Positions 8,033 to 16,093 of a stretch of DNA of 41,847 bases are shown here, in pieces. The notes under the pieces were generated by a model. It ran no database searches, was not told the DNA's origin, and saw only the letters and a program-made list of their open reading frames with translations. Position numbers and translations under genes: made by a program. This DNA comes from Candidatus Omnitrophota bacterium (GTDB taxonomy: Bacteria; Omnitrophota; Gorgyraeia; JABMRG01). Every line of letters starts with the position of its first letter. The stretch's first letter is position 1. The DNA is taken from contig JABMQS010000001.1 of NCBI GenBank assembly GCA_013202525.1, forward strand, positions 1 to 41,847, in the 5' to 3' direction.

Positions 8033-8845
8033 CTATTCGGTTGTTTCGGGGGCTAATAGAGCGCCTTGAGAAGTTACAACCTTATCCCCTGACCTGATCT
8101 TGGTGATCAGCTCCTTGTCAGACAGGGCAGCAGCTGAAATATTCGTCCTTACTGTTTCAACCTTGGCCTGACCCAATATGCCATCATCCCGTACGATATC
8201 GAGGATCATACCTTCTTCCGTGCCGTCATCGCTGCCAAGATCCACAACTATAAAATTAAACTCATTGTTGATAGTCAGGATCTCACCTGTCAAAATAGGC
8301 CTGAGGGGTATGATACCCTGCTGGATCCCCTCAAGACCAGCCTCCGCCGCTACACTCTCTCTCTTCTTATCTTTACGGTATGAGGCAAGATGCTTCTTGA
8401 GGGCGGCCTTTGTCTTCTGCAGCATTGTAAACTGCTCTTTTATGCCTACCGCACCACTGGCAACCTCGGAGATATTATTTGAAAGCAGCTCTATATTCTT
8501 TTTTGTCTGCTCAGCTTTTGCCTTAGACTGTGATGTATTGCTGTTGATCTGGCTGATCTTATCACTGATCGTTTTTACCTGCTTCTTGTTTCTTACGAGC
8601 TCTGCCTCAAGGGCGGCCGCTGCTTCCTTGGATTGGGCGATCTTCTTCTGAAGATAGTCTCTCTCCTTCTCTGCGGCAGAGAGATCCTTGGCGCTCTTCT
8701 TCTTGCTCACCTTCTCCTGCCAGAGCTTCTCCTCGGTCTGGATGCGACGGGACTTCTCAGTCTCCTTCTGCATAAAAAGCCATGCCGAAGCGCCTATTGC
8801 CGCCAAAAGGACTGCTATAAGTAATATATTTATTATATTCTTCAT
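8033..8845 (-). CDS. Membrane-anchored coiled-coil protein A with C-terminal beta domain
   Basis: 270 residues, first gene of its transcription unit. Its start is about 30 bases downstream of a near-consensus promoter at 8877-8905. A membrane helix (about 6-25) is followed by a coiled coil (about 30-170) rich in Lys, Glu, Ala and Gln. The C-terminal domain (about 185-262) contains GEILTINNEFNFIVVDLG, then DGTEEGMILDIVRDDGI. This matches the tail of the next gene position by position (xxVNxExNFVIVxLG, then a G(D/M)xxxIxR turn). Ribosome-binding sequence upstream is weak. It lies 26 bp upstream of protein B. The two could form a hetero-oligomer across the periplasm (inference). Family not recognised. 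Confidence 0.75.
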   Translation of the reverse strand: MKNIINILLIAVLLAAIGASAWLFMQKETEKSRRIQTEEKLWQEKVSKKKSAKDLSAAEKERDYLQKKIAQSKEAAAALEAELVRNKKQVKTISDKISQINSNTSQSKAKAEQTKKNIELLSNNISEVASGAVGIKEQFTMLQKTKAALKKHLASYRKDKKRESVAAEAGLEGIQQGIIPLRPILTGEILTINNEFNFIVVDLGSDDGTEEGMILDIVRDDGILGQAKVETVRTNISAAALSDKELITKIRSGDKVVTSQGALLAPETTE

Positions 8846-8876
8846 CGTTTATGCATCCATAATGTTATTAAGTAAT

Positions 8877-8905
8877 AGTATATTTGCAAAACAAACATAA
8901 GTCAA
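8877..8905 (-). promoter_or_regulatory. Sigma70-type promoter for the coiled-coil/aroA operon
   Basis: On the minus strand TTGACT (8900-8905) and TATACT (8877-8882) are separated by exactly 17 bases. Transcription would start near 8870, giving a leader of about 25 bases before the ATG at 8845. The next upstream sequence is the gene-free region 8906-9359, so this is the natural operon head. Confidence 0.8.
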
Positions 8906-8992
8906 CTGTAAAATAGGGCCAGGTTCTATTTTTAAAAATGGTAACAATACAATAGATACAGGGCTTGTGGACAATCTCCGCTACGTGACCAT

Positions 8993-9171
8993 GCTTATGC
9001 CATTACTCCATAGCGCTGAAATTTTTCGCCGTCTGCTACGGTTTACGGCTCGCGCATTTGGGTTTACCCTTCTATACGTATATGAATGCTGTTTACGCCA
9101 TTCGCTCGCCGTAAGCCCTTGCAGACATTTGCCGAAAAATTTCTTAGGCGCTACTCCGCAATGCCATAAGC
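8993..9171. repeat. Very long imperfect palindrome centred on TATACGTATA
   Basis: The centre is TATACGTATA at 9073-9082. Outward, TTTACGGCTCGCGCATTTG (left) matches the reverse complement of the right arm around 9093-9115. GAAATTTTTCG (about 9019-9029) pairs with CGAAAAATTTC (about 9133-9143), GTCTGC with GCAGAC, and the ends GCTTATG (8993-8999) with CATAAGC (9165-9171). Pairing covers most of both 85-base arms, with mismatches and small indels. It could be a MITE-like element or a large RNA hairpin. No target-site duplication was evident. Confidence 0.7.
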
Positions 9172-9214
9172 AAACGACACGTATCGCAGCTGGAAATCAA
9201 TGCATGTGGGGATT

Positions 9215-9340
9215 GATAAGAAAAAAGGTGTGGGGTGTTTAGTGAGTGGGAGGATCCACACCGGGCGGAGGGGCCCACGAACAAATACCCCACACCTTTT
9301 AAATTCGTGAAGCGGTCCCGCGAAGATTAACCGCAAGGCC
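9215..9340. repeat. Dispersed inverted-repeat element, copy A
   Basis: Begins GATAAGAAAAAAGGTGTGGG and ends ATTAACCGCAAGGCC. The stem is AAAAGGTGTGGGGT (around 9223-9236) against ACCCCACACCTTTT (9287-9300), continuing through GTGAGTGGG against CCCACGAAC. The same sequence, with few changes, occurs at 21765-21905 (copy B). The conserved right flank (GCG-AGATTA-CCGCAAGGCC) lies outside the stem, so the repeated unit is larger than the palindrome. Confidence 0.85.
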
Positions 9341-9359
9341 TATATCCCCAAACAAGTTT

Positions 9360-10250
9360 TCATCCTCTGTCTAAACTCTTCAGTTCTTCGGGTATCTCGA
9401 CCGCAAATTTGAGTTGTTCCCCGGTGCACGGGTGCTTTAGGGTAAGTCCGGCAGCATACAGGGCTATCCTTTTGAACCGCCCGCCCCCATACTTGGTATC
9501 GCCTATAATAGGACAGCCCATGTAGGAGGCATGGACCCTTATCTGGTGTGTCCTGCCGGTCTCAAGGCTCAGCTCAAGTTTCGTATACTCCTTAAATCTC
9601 TTTAATACCTTATATCTCGTTATTGCTTCTTTGGAGTTATGAAACCTCACCGCCATCTTCTTCCTGTCCCTCAATGCCCTTCCTATCGGGAAGGATATTA
9701 CACCGTTATCCTGCGGCGGACTGTCCTTGACAAAGGCTATATATCTCCTGCTTATCGTCCTGTTCTTAAACCCATCGACCAGGACCGTATACGCGCTGTC
9801 TGTCTTGGCAACGACCATGAGGCCGGAGACCTCCTTGTCAAGCCTGTGGACGATTCCGGGCCTTGGGCCGTCAAGGTGTGAGAGTTTGCCCTTTGTATGA
9901 AACAGCAGCGCATTGACAAGGGTATGCTCGGGATTTCCTGCTGCAGGGTGGACAACTATGCCTGAGGCCTTATTGACCACCAGTATATCATCGTCTTCAT
10001 AGACAACATCGATGGATATCTTCTCGGCCAAAACTTTTGGCTTTCGATCTTCCGGCATAAGGACATCGATGGTCTGCGAGGCCTTTACAGGGTAGTGGAC
10101 CTTTCTCGACTTTCCATCGACCGAAACCCTGCCTTCCTTGATGAGCCGTTTTATCTGGCTGCGCGAGCAGATCCCCTTGAGGCTCTCCGCAAGAAAGGTG
10201 TCGAGCCTTTTACCCTCATCACCTGGTTTTGTTTTTATGATTTCTTTCAT
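9360..10250 (-). CDS. rluD: RluA/RluD-family 23S rRNA pseudouridine synthase
   Basis: Isomerises specific uridines to pseudouridine, most likely in 23S rRNA. 296 residues. An N-terminal S4 RNA-binding domain (about residues 10-75, with RLDTFLAE and SQIKRLIKEGRVSVDG) precedes the catalytic domain. The active-site segment PGIVHRLDKEVSGLMVVAK carries the catalytic Asp, and GRTHQIRVHASYMGCPIIGD is the second hallmark. The start at 10250 gives an ATGA 4-bp overlap with the lgt stop, which favours it over an upstream GTG/ATG in lgt. RluD versus RluA/RluC cannot be fixed from motifs alone; the S4 domain and length favour RluD. Followed by dispersed element copy A. Confidence 0.9.
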   Translation of the reverse strand: MKEIIKTKPGDEGKRLDTFLAESLKGICSRSQIKRLIKEGRVSVDGKSRKVHYPVKASQTIDVLMPEDRKPKVLAEKISIDVVYEDDDILVVNKASGIVVHPAAGNPEHTLVNALLFHTKGKLSHLDGPRPGIVHRLDKEVSGLMVVAKTDSAYTVLVDGFKNRTISRRYIAFVKDSPPQDNGVISFPIGRALRDRKKMAVRFHNSKEAITRYKVLKRFKEYTKLELSLETGRTHQIRVHASYMGCPIIGDTKYGGGRFKRIALYAAGLTLKHPCTGEQLKFAVEIPEELKSLDRG

Positions 10251-10981
10251 GGTTGTCTTTTGGTTATAGCGTAGAGCCACAGGCCGGCGGCTACAAGGCC
10301 GATGCTTATAAGCTGGCCTGTGCCAAACCACAAGATCAGCGGTTCAACGTCTCCTCGTAAAAACTCGAGTAGGAACCTGAGGGCCCCGTAGGAGATGAGG
10401 TAGAGTGAGAATATCTCGCCCTTGAACCTTCTCCTTCCCTGCATAAAAAAGAGCGCTATGAATATAATGAAGAGTCCTGCTGAAGAAAAGAGCTGCGTTG
10501 GATATATTGCCGTATCGCTATAAGGGAAGACGATGCCCAGGCCTGACGATGTCGGCTTGCCGTAGCAACATCCATTCAAAAAACAGCCTATCCTGCCGAT
10601 GGCATGGCCCAATGCTACAAACGGCGCCAGGAGATCCATCGTGTCCAGGATCGGCATCTTATGGATCCTGGCAAATATAAACCCTGCTGCCAGCGCTGAT
10701 ATAAACCCGCCGTAAAAAACAAGGCCTCCTCTATTTATAAAGAGCACCTCTACAGGATGCCTGCTAAAATAGGTTGCATTTAGCAGGACATAGAGCGCCC
10801 GCGCACCGACTAAGCCGGCAACAAGAAGCACAAAGACCAGATTGCCTACAGACTCCTCTGGTATATTGAAGACCCTTGACCTCTTGGAGGCAAGGAGCGC
10901 TGTCAGGATAAAGGCAAGCGCAAGCATGGCCCCGTAAGAATAGACTGTTATGCGACCCATGGAGAATAGGACTGGATACAT
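10247..10981 (-). CDS. lgt: Prolipoprotein diacylglyceryl transferase
   Basis: Inner-membrane enzyme that moves diacylglycerol from phosphatidylglycerol to the lipobox cysteine of preprolipoproteins, the first step of lipoprotein maturation. 244 residues with about seven membrane helices. INRGGLVFYGGF (82-93) is the HGGL region with Tyr in place of His, a common variant. GHAIGRIGCFLNGCCYG (125-141) is the Lgt signature, and YGALRFLLEFLRGD (198-211) supplies the C-terminal Arg. It is followed by rluD with a 4-bp overlap. lspA, the next enzyme of the same pathway, lies just upstream. The GRIG motif falls at the same residue number as in the Lgt-GspG fusion. Confidence 0.95.
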   Translation of the reverse strand: MYPVLFSMGRITVYSYGAMLALAFILTALLASKRSRVFNIPEESVGNLVFVLLVAGLVGARALYVLLNATYFSRHPVEVLFINRGGLVFYGGFISALAAGFIFARIHKMPILDTMDLLAPFVALGHAIGRIGCFLNGCCYGKPTSSGLGIVFPYSDTAIYPTQLFSSAGLFIIFIALFFMQGRRRFKGEIFSLYLISYGALRFLLEFLRGDVEPLILWFGTGQLISIGLVAAGLWLYAITKRQP

Positions 10982-10991
10982 TTTTTTAGCT

Positions 10992-11024
10992 GGTTAGCTT
11001 GTTAGGTTGTTAGGTTGTTAGGTT
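10992..11024. repeat. 8-bp tandem repeat (TGTTAGGT, about four units)
   Basis: Units GGTTAGCT, TGTTAGGT, TGTTAGGT and TGTTAGGT follow one another from 10992 and fill the lspA-lgt gap. On the minus strand the lspA stop codon (11018-11020) falls inside the array, so the repeat sets the C-terminus of LspA. Array length may vary between strains. Confidence 0.8.
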
Positions 11025-11461
11025 TTTCTTTTGGTTACAACCAGATAGAACAAGACTAAAACTGTGCCGATGGTTATGGCCGAGTCTGCTATATTAAACA
11101 CAGGCCAGACCTTAAAGTCTATAAAATCCAGAACATGCCCGTAGGCGATACGGTCGATAAGGTTGCCGCAGGCTCCGGCAAGTATAAGGCAAGACCCCAG
11201 AGACAGAAGCACGGATCCGGGCCTCTTGACCAGGATAATGAACAATATAAAGACTATTGCAATAACCGAAGCCGCTATAAACAGACAAGGCGCGCTCTCC
11301 CGAAAAAGGCCGAATGCCGCGCCTTTATTATAAGTAGGGGTAATATAGAGGATGCCCTTTATGAGGGGCGATGAAGAACCTATGCAAAAGTTCTTAAATA
11401 TAACGAACTTAAGAATACGATCTAGGGCAACTATTATGACAGAAAGGATTAAAAATGGCAC
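11018..11461 (-). CDS. lspA: Lipoprotein signal peptidase (signal peptidase II)
   Basis: Aspartic protease of the inner membrane that cleaves the signal peptide of lipid-modified prolipoproteins after Lgt. Four membrane helices are visible. The catalytic Asp pair lies in GACGNLIDRIAYGHVLDF (Asp103) and VFNIADSAITIG (Asp126), and YNKGAAFGLF is the conserved periplasmic motif. I chose a GTG start at 11461, 16 bp after the dksA-like stop, giving 147 residues. The ATG at 11533 would add 24 residues read from the other frame of the zinc-finger-coding end of that gene and has no ribosome site. Clustered with lgt. Confidence 0.92.
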   Translation of the reverse strand: MPFLILSVIIVALDRILKFVIFKNFCIGSSSPLIKGILYITPTYNKGAAFGLFRESAPCLFIAASVIAIVFILFIILVKRPGSVLLSLGSCLILAGACGNLIDRIAYGHVLDFIDFKVWPVFNIADSAITIGTVLVLFYLVVTKRKT

Positions 11462-11477
11462 GCTTGCCTTGCTCTGG

Positions 11478-11858
11478 TTATTCCTTGGACAACTTATCCT
11501 CTTGCTTCTGGCAAGATATGCATAACTGGGCATAAGGAACCGCGCTTAAGCGTTTCAATGTTATGACCTTGCTGCAGGTCTGGCATTTGCCGAAGTCCTT
11601 ATCCTTCAGGCGCTTCAGCGCATCATCTATCTGATAGAGCAGTTCCTGCTCATTTGCAGCAAGCCCCAGTGCTATCTCGCGCTCGAAATTATCACTGGCC
11701 ACATCTGCCATATCGAATGCATATCCGGAAAGGTCTCCGGAGGCCTCTCTCTGTGACTGGCCAAGTGCATCCTGCCTGATATGCTTTATCTTTTCTACAA
11801 GATCGTCTCTTTTCTTGGATAATATATTTTTGAGTTTCTCTTTCTTCTTTCTGTCCAT
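11478..11858 (-). CDS. dksA: DksA/TraR-family zinc-finger regulator
   Basis: 126 residues: a predicted helical hairpin (about 1-85) followed by a four-Cys zinc finger, C92-x2-C95 and C113-x2-C116. This is the layout of DksA, which binds the RNA polymerase secondary channel and works with ppGpp on rRNA and amino-acid promoters. The acidic tip includes DMADVASDNFE; the Asp-Met-Ala-Asp order differs from the DxxDxA of E. coli DksA, so the activity may not be identical. Flanked by ileS (20 bp upstream) and lspA (16 bp downstream) in one run. It is shorter than E. coli DksA (151 residues) and resembles the short DksA-like proteins common outside Proteobacteria. Confidence 0.85.
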   Translation of the reverse strand: MDRKKKEKLKNILSKKRDDLVEKIKHIRQDALGQSQREASGDLSGYAFDMADVASDNFEREIALGLAANEQELLYQIDDALKRLKDKDFGKCQTCSKVITLKRLSAVPYAQLCISCQKQEDKLSKE

Positions 11859-11878
11859 TTAGTGTGAATCTCCTTTCA

Positions 11879-14638
11879 TTAAGGTCTTAATGCTTCCTGG
11901 CACCTCTGGCATACATCCTTAGTCACAGACGGGCTGTAGTTCCAGCAACGCGGGCATTTTTCGCCGTCTGCCTTATCTACCTTGACAAAGACCCCGGATA
12001 GATCCTCGCTCCCAAGCGCATCGGCAGGGGCCTTCTCTTTCAAAAGAAGCGCCTGTGAAACTATAAAGAGCGCGGACAGCTGTTGCTCATAATCCTTAAG
12101 GGAAGCGTAGATCTCATCCGATTCGGTGTATATAATGACTTTTGCCTCTAAAGAGCTGCCTATTATACCAGAACCGCGCTTGAGTTCAAGGACTTTTAGC
12201 ACGGCATCCCTGATCTCGATAAAGCCCTGCCACTTCGCCTCGAGGGCCTTATCGGACTTAAGGCTCTCCGCATCAGGCCAGGCGCTCAGGTGAACGCTCT
12301 CAGGCATCTGCTTATCACGCGGCATATTCTGCCACATCTCTTCTGCGGTAAATACGAGTATGGGCGCTATGGCATTGATGATGACCTTCAATATCTCATG
12401 CATCGCTGTCTGGCAGGAGCGCCGCTCGAGCGAATCAGACTTTGATATATATAGCCTGTCCTTTACTACATCCAGATAAAAATTCGACATGTCTGTTATG
12501 CAAAAACCATAGAGTGCATGATAGATCTTATGGAATTGAAACCCCTCATAGAGGCCGGCTATATCCTTGAGCAGGCTGTGTGCCCTCGAAACCGCCCACT
12601 TGTCGACCTCCAGCAGCTTTTCGTAATCGACGGCATCGCGCTCTGGATCAAAATCATAGAGGTTGCCCAATATGAACCTGCCTGTGTTTCGTATCTTGCG
12701 GTATGCCTCAGTCAGCCGCGCAAGGATCTTATCGGATATGCGCACATCATCCTTGTAATCGGACGAGGCGACCCATAATCTCAGAATATCGGCGCCGTAA
12801 TGCTTTATTATATCCTGAGGCGCCAGGACATTGCCAAGAGACTTGGACATCTTTCTTCCTTCACCGTCCACAACAAAACCATGCGTAAGCACAGACTTAA
12901 ACGCCGATTCACCATCTATCGCCATGGATGTTATGAGCGCTGACTGAAACCACCCGCGGTGCTGATCGCTGCCTTCAAGGTATAAGTCCGCCGGAAATGA
13001 GAGTTCTTCGCGGCCCTTTACAACTGCCTGATGGCTGACGCCTGATTCAAACCATACATCCAGTATGTCCCTGCCCCTTTCAAACTCACTGCCGCTGCAA
13101 TGCGGACATCTATAACCTTTGGGCAGGAGTTCTGCCATCTCCATTGTAAACCAGGCATCGCATCCCTTCTCCTTGACGATATCGGCAAAATGGCTAATAA
13201 ATTTACTATCCGCAATCGGCTTGTCGCATTTCTTGCACAACAACACGGGTATAGGCACACCCCAGTACCTCTGCCTCGAAAGGCACCAGTCGGGACGGCC
13301 CTCTACCATTGAGGATATCCTCTCCTGCCCCTGAGAAGGAACCCACCTTACCTTTTCTATCTCACCGAGCACCTTCTTTCTCAAGCCGTTATGGTCAACG
13401 GACATAAACCACTGCTCTGTGGCCCTGAAGATTATCGGGCTCTTGCACCTCCAGCAGTGCGGGTAGGAATGTGTGAGAGAATCCGAGTGCAACAAGGCCT
13501 TAAGCTGTTTTAACTTATCTATGATAACGGGATTGGCCTTATGCACATTCATGCCCTTAAACTCTGCGGCCTCTTCTGTAAAATTGCCCTTTCCATCAAC
13601 AGGCATAACCACATCCAGTTTATACTTAAGTCCGGTTGCATAATCATCCTGACCATGGCCCGGGGCAGTATGCACACAGCCTGTCCCCTCTTCCATGGAG
13701 ACATAGTCGGCAAGGACTACCTTGCCCTCTCTGAGCCCAAACGGATGTTCATAGGCTGCGCCTTCAAGCTCCTTGCCCTTTACAACATCCAGGACCTTAT
13801 AATCATCTATTGCCGATGCCTCAGCCACTTGATCCAAAAGCGATTTGGCCAGGATAAGGTTGCCTGCAGTAGTCTCTATCTTCGCATATTCAGAATCAGG
13901 ATGAACAGCTATTGCCACGTTTGCAATCAGTGTCCATGGCGTGGTCGTCCAGATGAGCATGTATGCATCATCTGTAAGCTGGCAACCACTCTTAAGCTTA
14001 AACTTCACATATACAGACGGAGAGGTATGGTCCTCATACTCGACCTCTGCCTCTGCAAGAGCTGTCTCACACCTGTAGCAATAGTTTACAGGCTTAAGAC
14101 CCTTGTAGATATAGCCGGCCTCTACCAGCTTGCCAAAAGACCTTATGATACTCTCCTCGTAGGCCTTATCGAGTGTCAAGTACGGCCTCTGCCAATCAGC
14201 AAAGACACCCAGCCTTTCAAACTCTTCTCTCTGGATATCCACAAAACCCATCGCGTAATCGTGTGCGCTTTTTCTAAACTCCGCCTGCCCTATCTGCTCT
14301 TTCCTTATCTTGAGTTTCTTTAGAAGCTGATGCTCTACCGGAAGGCCGTGGCAGTCCCAACCTGGTATATAGGCTGCCCTAAAGCCGCGCATGGTCTTAT
14401 ATTTGATAACAATATCCTTGAGTGTCTTATTAAGGGCATGGCCTATGTGTATGTGGCCGTTTGCATAGGGCGGCCCGTCGTGCAGGGTATATCTCTTATC
14501 ATCAGGCCTGGACTCTATTATCCTGGCATATATATCCATGCCCTGCCAGAACTTTTCCGTATCAGGCTCCCTCTGCGGAAGGTTTGCCTTCATCGGAAAA
14601 TCGGTCTTGGGTAGATTTAAGGTCTCTTTATAGCTCAT
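11879..14638 (-). CDS. ileS: Isoleucyl-tRNA synthetase
   Basis: Charges tRNA-Ile with isoleucine and edits misactivated valine; class Ia, cytoplasmic. 919 residues, the usual bacterial length. The HIGH-type motif is PPYANGHIHIGH (residues 56-67) and KMSKS is at 596-600. The CP1 editing insert contains WTTTPWTLIANVAIAV and a GTGCVHTAPGHGQDDY segment. A C-terminal four-Cys zinc site (CPRCWNYSP and CQRC) marks the bacterial IleS1 form. The start at 14638 fits the family N-terminus (LPKTDFPMKANLPQREP). The 179-base upstream gap is filled with palindromic repeats, with no T-box pattern. Confidence 0.97.
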   Translation of the reverse strand: MSYKETLNLPKTDFPMKANLPQREPDTEKFWQGMDIYARIIESRPDDKRYTLHDGPPYANGHIHIGHALNKTLKDIVIKYKTMRGFRAAYIPGWDCHGLPVEHQLLKKLKIRKEQIGQAEFRKSAHDYAMGFVDIQREEFERLGVFADWQRPYLTLDKAYEESIIRSFGKLVEAGYIYKGLKPVNYCYRCETALAEAEVEYEDHTSPSVYVKFKLKSGCQLTDDAYMLIWTTTPWTLIANVAIAVHPDSEYAKIETTAGNLILAKSLLDQVAEASAIDDYKVLDVVKGKELEGAAYEHPFGLREGKVVLADYVSMEEGTGCVHTAPGHGQDDYATGLKYKLDVVMPVDGKGNFTEEAAEFKGMNVHKANPVIIDKLKQLKALLHSDSLTHSYPHCWRCKSPIIFRATEQWFMSVDHNGLRKKVLGEIEKVRWVPSQGQERISSMVEGRPDWCLSRQRYWGVPIPVLLCKKCDKPIADSKFISHFADIVKEKGCDAWFTMEMAELLPKGYRCPHCSGSEFERGRDILDVWFESGVSHQAVVKGREELSFPADLYLEGSDQHRGWFQSALITSMAIDGESAFKSVLTHGFVVDGEGRKMSKSLGNVLAPQDIIKHYGADILRLWVASSDYKDDVRISDKILARLTEAYRKIRNTGRFILGNLYDFDPERDAVDYEKLLEVDKWAVSRAHSLLKDIAGLYEGFQFHKIYHALYGFCITDMSNFYLDVVKDRLYISKSDSLERRSCQTAMHEILKVIINAIAPILVFTAEEMWQNMPRDKQMPESVHLSAWPDAESLKSDKALEAKWQGFIEIRDAVLKVLELKRGSGIIGSSLEAKVIIYTESDEIYASLKDYEQQLSALFIVSQALLLKEKAPADALGSEDLSGVFVKVDKADGEKCPRCWNYSPSVTKDVCQRCQEALRP

Positions 14639-14645
14639 ATTTAAC

Positions 14646-14760
14646 GTCCGTCATTGCGAGTGAGCCCTCCTTCGCTGAAGCTACGGAGGGTAAATTCCGC
14701 GAGCGAAGCAATCTCAAACTTTAGTTCCCTCGGAGACTCCTATTCGTCGTCTCCTCGGGA
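14646..14760. repeat. REP-like palindromic repeats upstream of ileS
   Basis: GTCATTGCGAG near 14650 pairs with GCGAAGCAATC near 14703-14713, enclosing a hairpin CCCTCC (14665-14670) / GGAGGG (14685-14690). A second imperfect hairpin, TCCCTCGGAGAC against GTCTCCTCGGGA, lies at 14727-14760. This CATTGCGAG-to-GAAGCAATC style of repeat is frequent between genes in many environmental genomes. It ends about 8 bases before the ileS start. Confidence 0.7.
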
Positions 14761-14821
14761 TAAAATCTCCACCCTAAAATTTACGCTTCCTGTGGTCGCG
14801 TAAATTTTGTGGAGATTTTAT
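14760..14821. repeat. 24-bp hairpin overlapping the mtnP stop codon
   Basis: ATAAAATCTCCAC (14760-14772) pairs with GTGGAGATTTTAT (14809-14821), and AAAATTTACGC (14776-14786) with GCGTAAATTTT (14798-14808). A 3-base bulge (14773-14775) and an 11-base loop complete it. The pairing is otherwise perfect. The mtnP stop codon lies inside the right arm. There is no U-run after it on the minus strand, so it may be a 3'-end stabiliser or another inserted palindrome. Confidence 0.85.
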
Positions 14822-15678
14822 TTAATATATTTGCCGATAATAAGATCGAGCTTCTTCTTCACATCATCCGGTATAAATTCCGGCCTTGTGATAATCGCAT
14901 TCTCCAGCGCGCTTGCACACACACAGTCTCTTCTTTCATCCAGGCCCGCTATAACCTTTGTCAGGATCTTCTTGGCATTGTCGGCGTTCTTCATGAGGTT
15001 CTGTATTATCATCCCTATATCCACGTGCGCCATCTCCTGGTGCCAACAGTCATAATCGGTGATCATCGCCATGGTCGCATAGCATATCTCAGCCTCTCTG
15101 GCACAACGCGCCTCGGGCATATTGGTCATGCCGATAACATCCATGCCCCAGCTCTTGTGCAACTCGGACTCCGCCTTAGTTGAAAAGGCAGGACCCTCCA
15201 TGTTGAGATAAGTCCCGCCGAGATGCATATCCAGGCCGAAAGACTTTCCTGTATCATAGAGCGCCTTGGAGAGCGCCGGACAGGTCGGCTGCGAAAAACT
15301 TATGTGCGTCACTATACCGCCGCCGAAGAAGGTCGTCTTTCTGGACTGGTTTGTCCTGTCCACAAACTGGTCAGGTATGAGTATATCGAGCGGCTTTATC
15401 TCTTCCCTGAAGCTGCCCACGGCAGAGACCGACACTATCGTCTCAACACCCAATTTCTTCATGCCGTAAATATTGGCGGGGTAGTTCAGCTCTGAGGGCA
15501 TGATCCTGTGGCCTCTGCCATGCCGCGGAAGGAATACGACCTCCCTGCCGGATAATTCCGCGATCATGTACTCATCCGACGGCTCACCAAACGGCGTATC
15601 GACCTTTACCCATTTAGCATCCTTCAAGCCTTCTATCTCGTATAGCCCGCTTCCGCCTATTATTCCTATCTTTGACAT
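14818..15678 (-). CDS. mtnP: S-methyl-5'-thioadenosine phosphorylase
   Basis: Phosphorolyses methylthioadenosine, a by-product of polyamine synthesis, to adenine and methylthioribose-1-phosphate. 286 residues, normal for the trimeric PNP/MTAP family. IGIIGGSGLYEI opens the protein, and LPRHGRGHRIMPSELNYPAN is the phosphate and base site. NMEGPAFSTKAESELHKSWG followed by DVIGMTNMPEARCAREAE is the family signature. Asp in ITDYDCW favours adenosine-type substrates. It follows yceD by 7 bp, so it appears to share that transcript. No other methionine-salvage gene is in the window. Confidence 0.95.
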   Translation of the reverse strand: MSKIGIIGGSGLYEIEGLKDAKWVKVDTPFGEPSDEYMIAELSGREVVFLPRHGRGHRIMPSELNYPANIYGMKKLGVETIVSVSAVGSFREEIKPLDILIPDQFVDRTNQSRKTTFFGGGIVTHISFSQPTCPALSKALYDTGKSFGLDMHLGGTYLNMEGPAFSTKAESELHKSWGMDVIGMTNMPEARCAREAEICYATMAMITDYDCWHQEMAHVDIGMIIQNLMKNADNAKKILTKVIAGLDERRDCVCASALENAIITRPEFIPDDVKKKLDLIIGKYIK

Positions 15679-15685
15679 TGGATAA

Positions 15686-16093
15686 TCACTCCTTGCATTT
15701 ACAAAGGGCGCTGCTTAGGTTCTTACCACACAGGGCGCAGAGGCCTTTACAATCCGGTTTACACAACATCCTGATGGGGTGATCGAGGATCACCTCATCC
15801 TTGATCTTATCATCCAGCTCTATGGTGCGTTCGCCCTCCAGTTGAAATATAAAATTCATACGCTTATCAATCGACGCGCTGAATTCAGAAAGGCACCTGC
15901 TGCATGTGCGCTTCTCCACGCCCTTGGCGCTGCAGTCGACTGTAACGATATCCTTATCCTTCTCTATGTGCGCCTTGATATCCAGGCCATCTGTAAAGTG
16001 GATCTGATCTGTTTCAAGATCCAGCACAGACGGACCCATCTTCTCCTCCAGATCCATGCCTTCCGGCAATATCTCATTGACGAATATCTTCAT
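15686..16093 (-). CDS. yceD: YceD/DUF177 family protein
   Basis: 135 residues. In many bacteria YceD helps 23S rRNA accumulation, and it is normally followed by rpmF. CSRCLSEFSASIDKRMNFIF is the conserved central motif, and the C-terminus has CKPDCKGLCALCGKNL plus CKC, a typical YceD Cys cluster. ackA's TGA overlaps its ATG by 4 bp (ATGA), so translation is coupled to ackA. The next gene is mtnP rather than rpmF, an unusual neighbourhood. Confidence 0.85.
   Translation of the reverse strand: MKIFVNEILPEGMDLEEKMGPSVLDLETDQIHFTDGLDIKAHIEKDKDIVTVDCSAKGVEKRTCSRCLSEFSASIDKRMNFIFQLEGERTIELDDKIKDEVILDHPIRMLCKPDCKGLCALCGKNLSSALCKCKE

Larger units (their letters stand above)
8846..9359. other. 514-base gene-free gap: promoter, giant palindrome and dispersed element copy A
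   Basis: Between the rluD-type stop and the coiled-coil operon I see no gene. From right to left it holds a dispersed inverted-repeat element (9215-9340), a roughly 180-bp imperfect palindrome (8993-9171) and a sigma70 promoter (8877-8905). Short frames here are encoded by repeat arms and have no family resemblance. Confidence 0.7.

Noticed and set aside
9151-9336. Small frames encoding similar peptides here and at 21662-21901
   Set aside because: The similarity comes from the two copies of the dispersed inverted-repeat element; no signs of selection on protein.
13541-14323. Plus-strand open frame (260 codons) opposite ileS
   Set aside because: Antisense to conserved IleS motifs and no recognisable domain.
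14639-14817. T-box riboswitch upstream of ileS
   Set aside because: No T-box consensus or antiterminator pattern; the gap is explained by three palindromic repeats.
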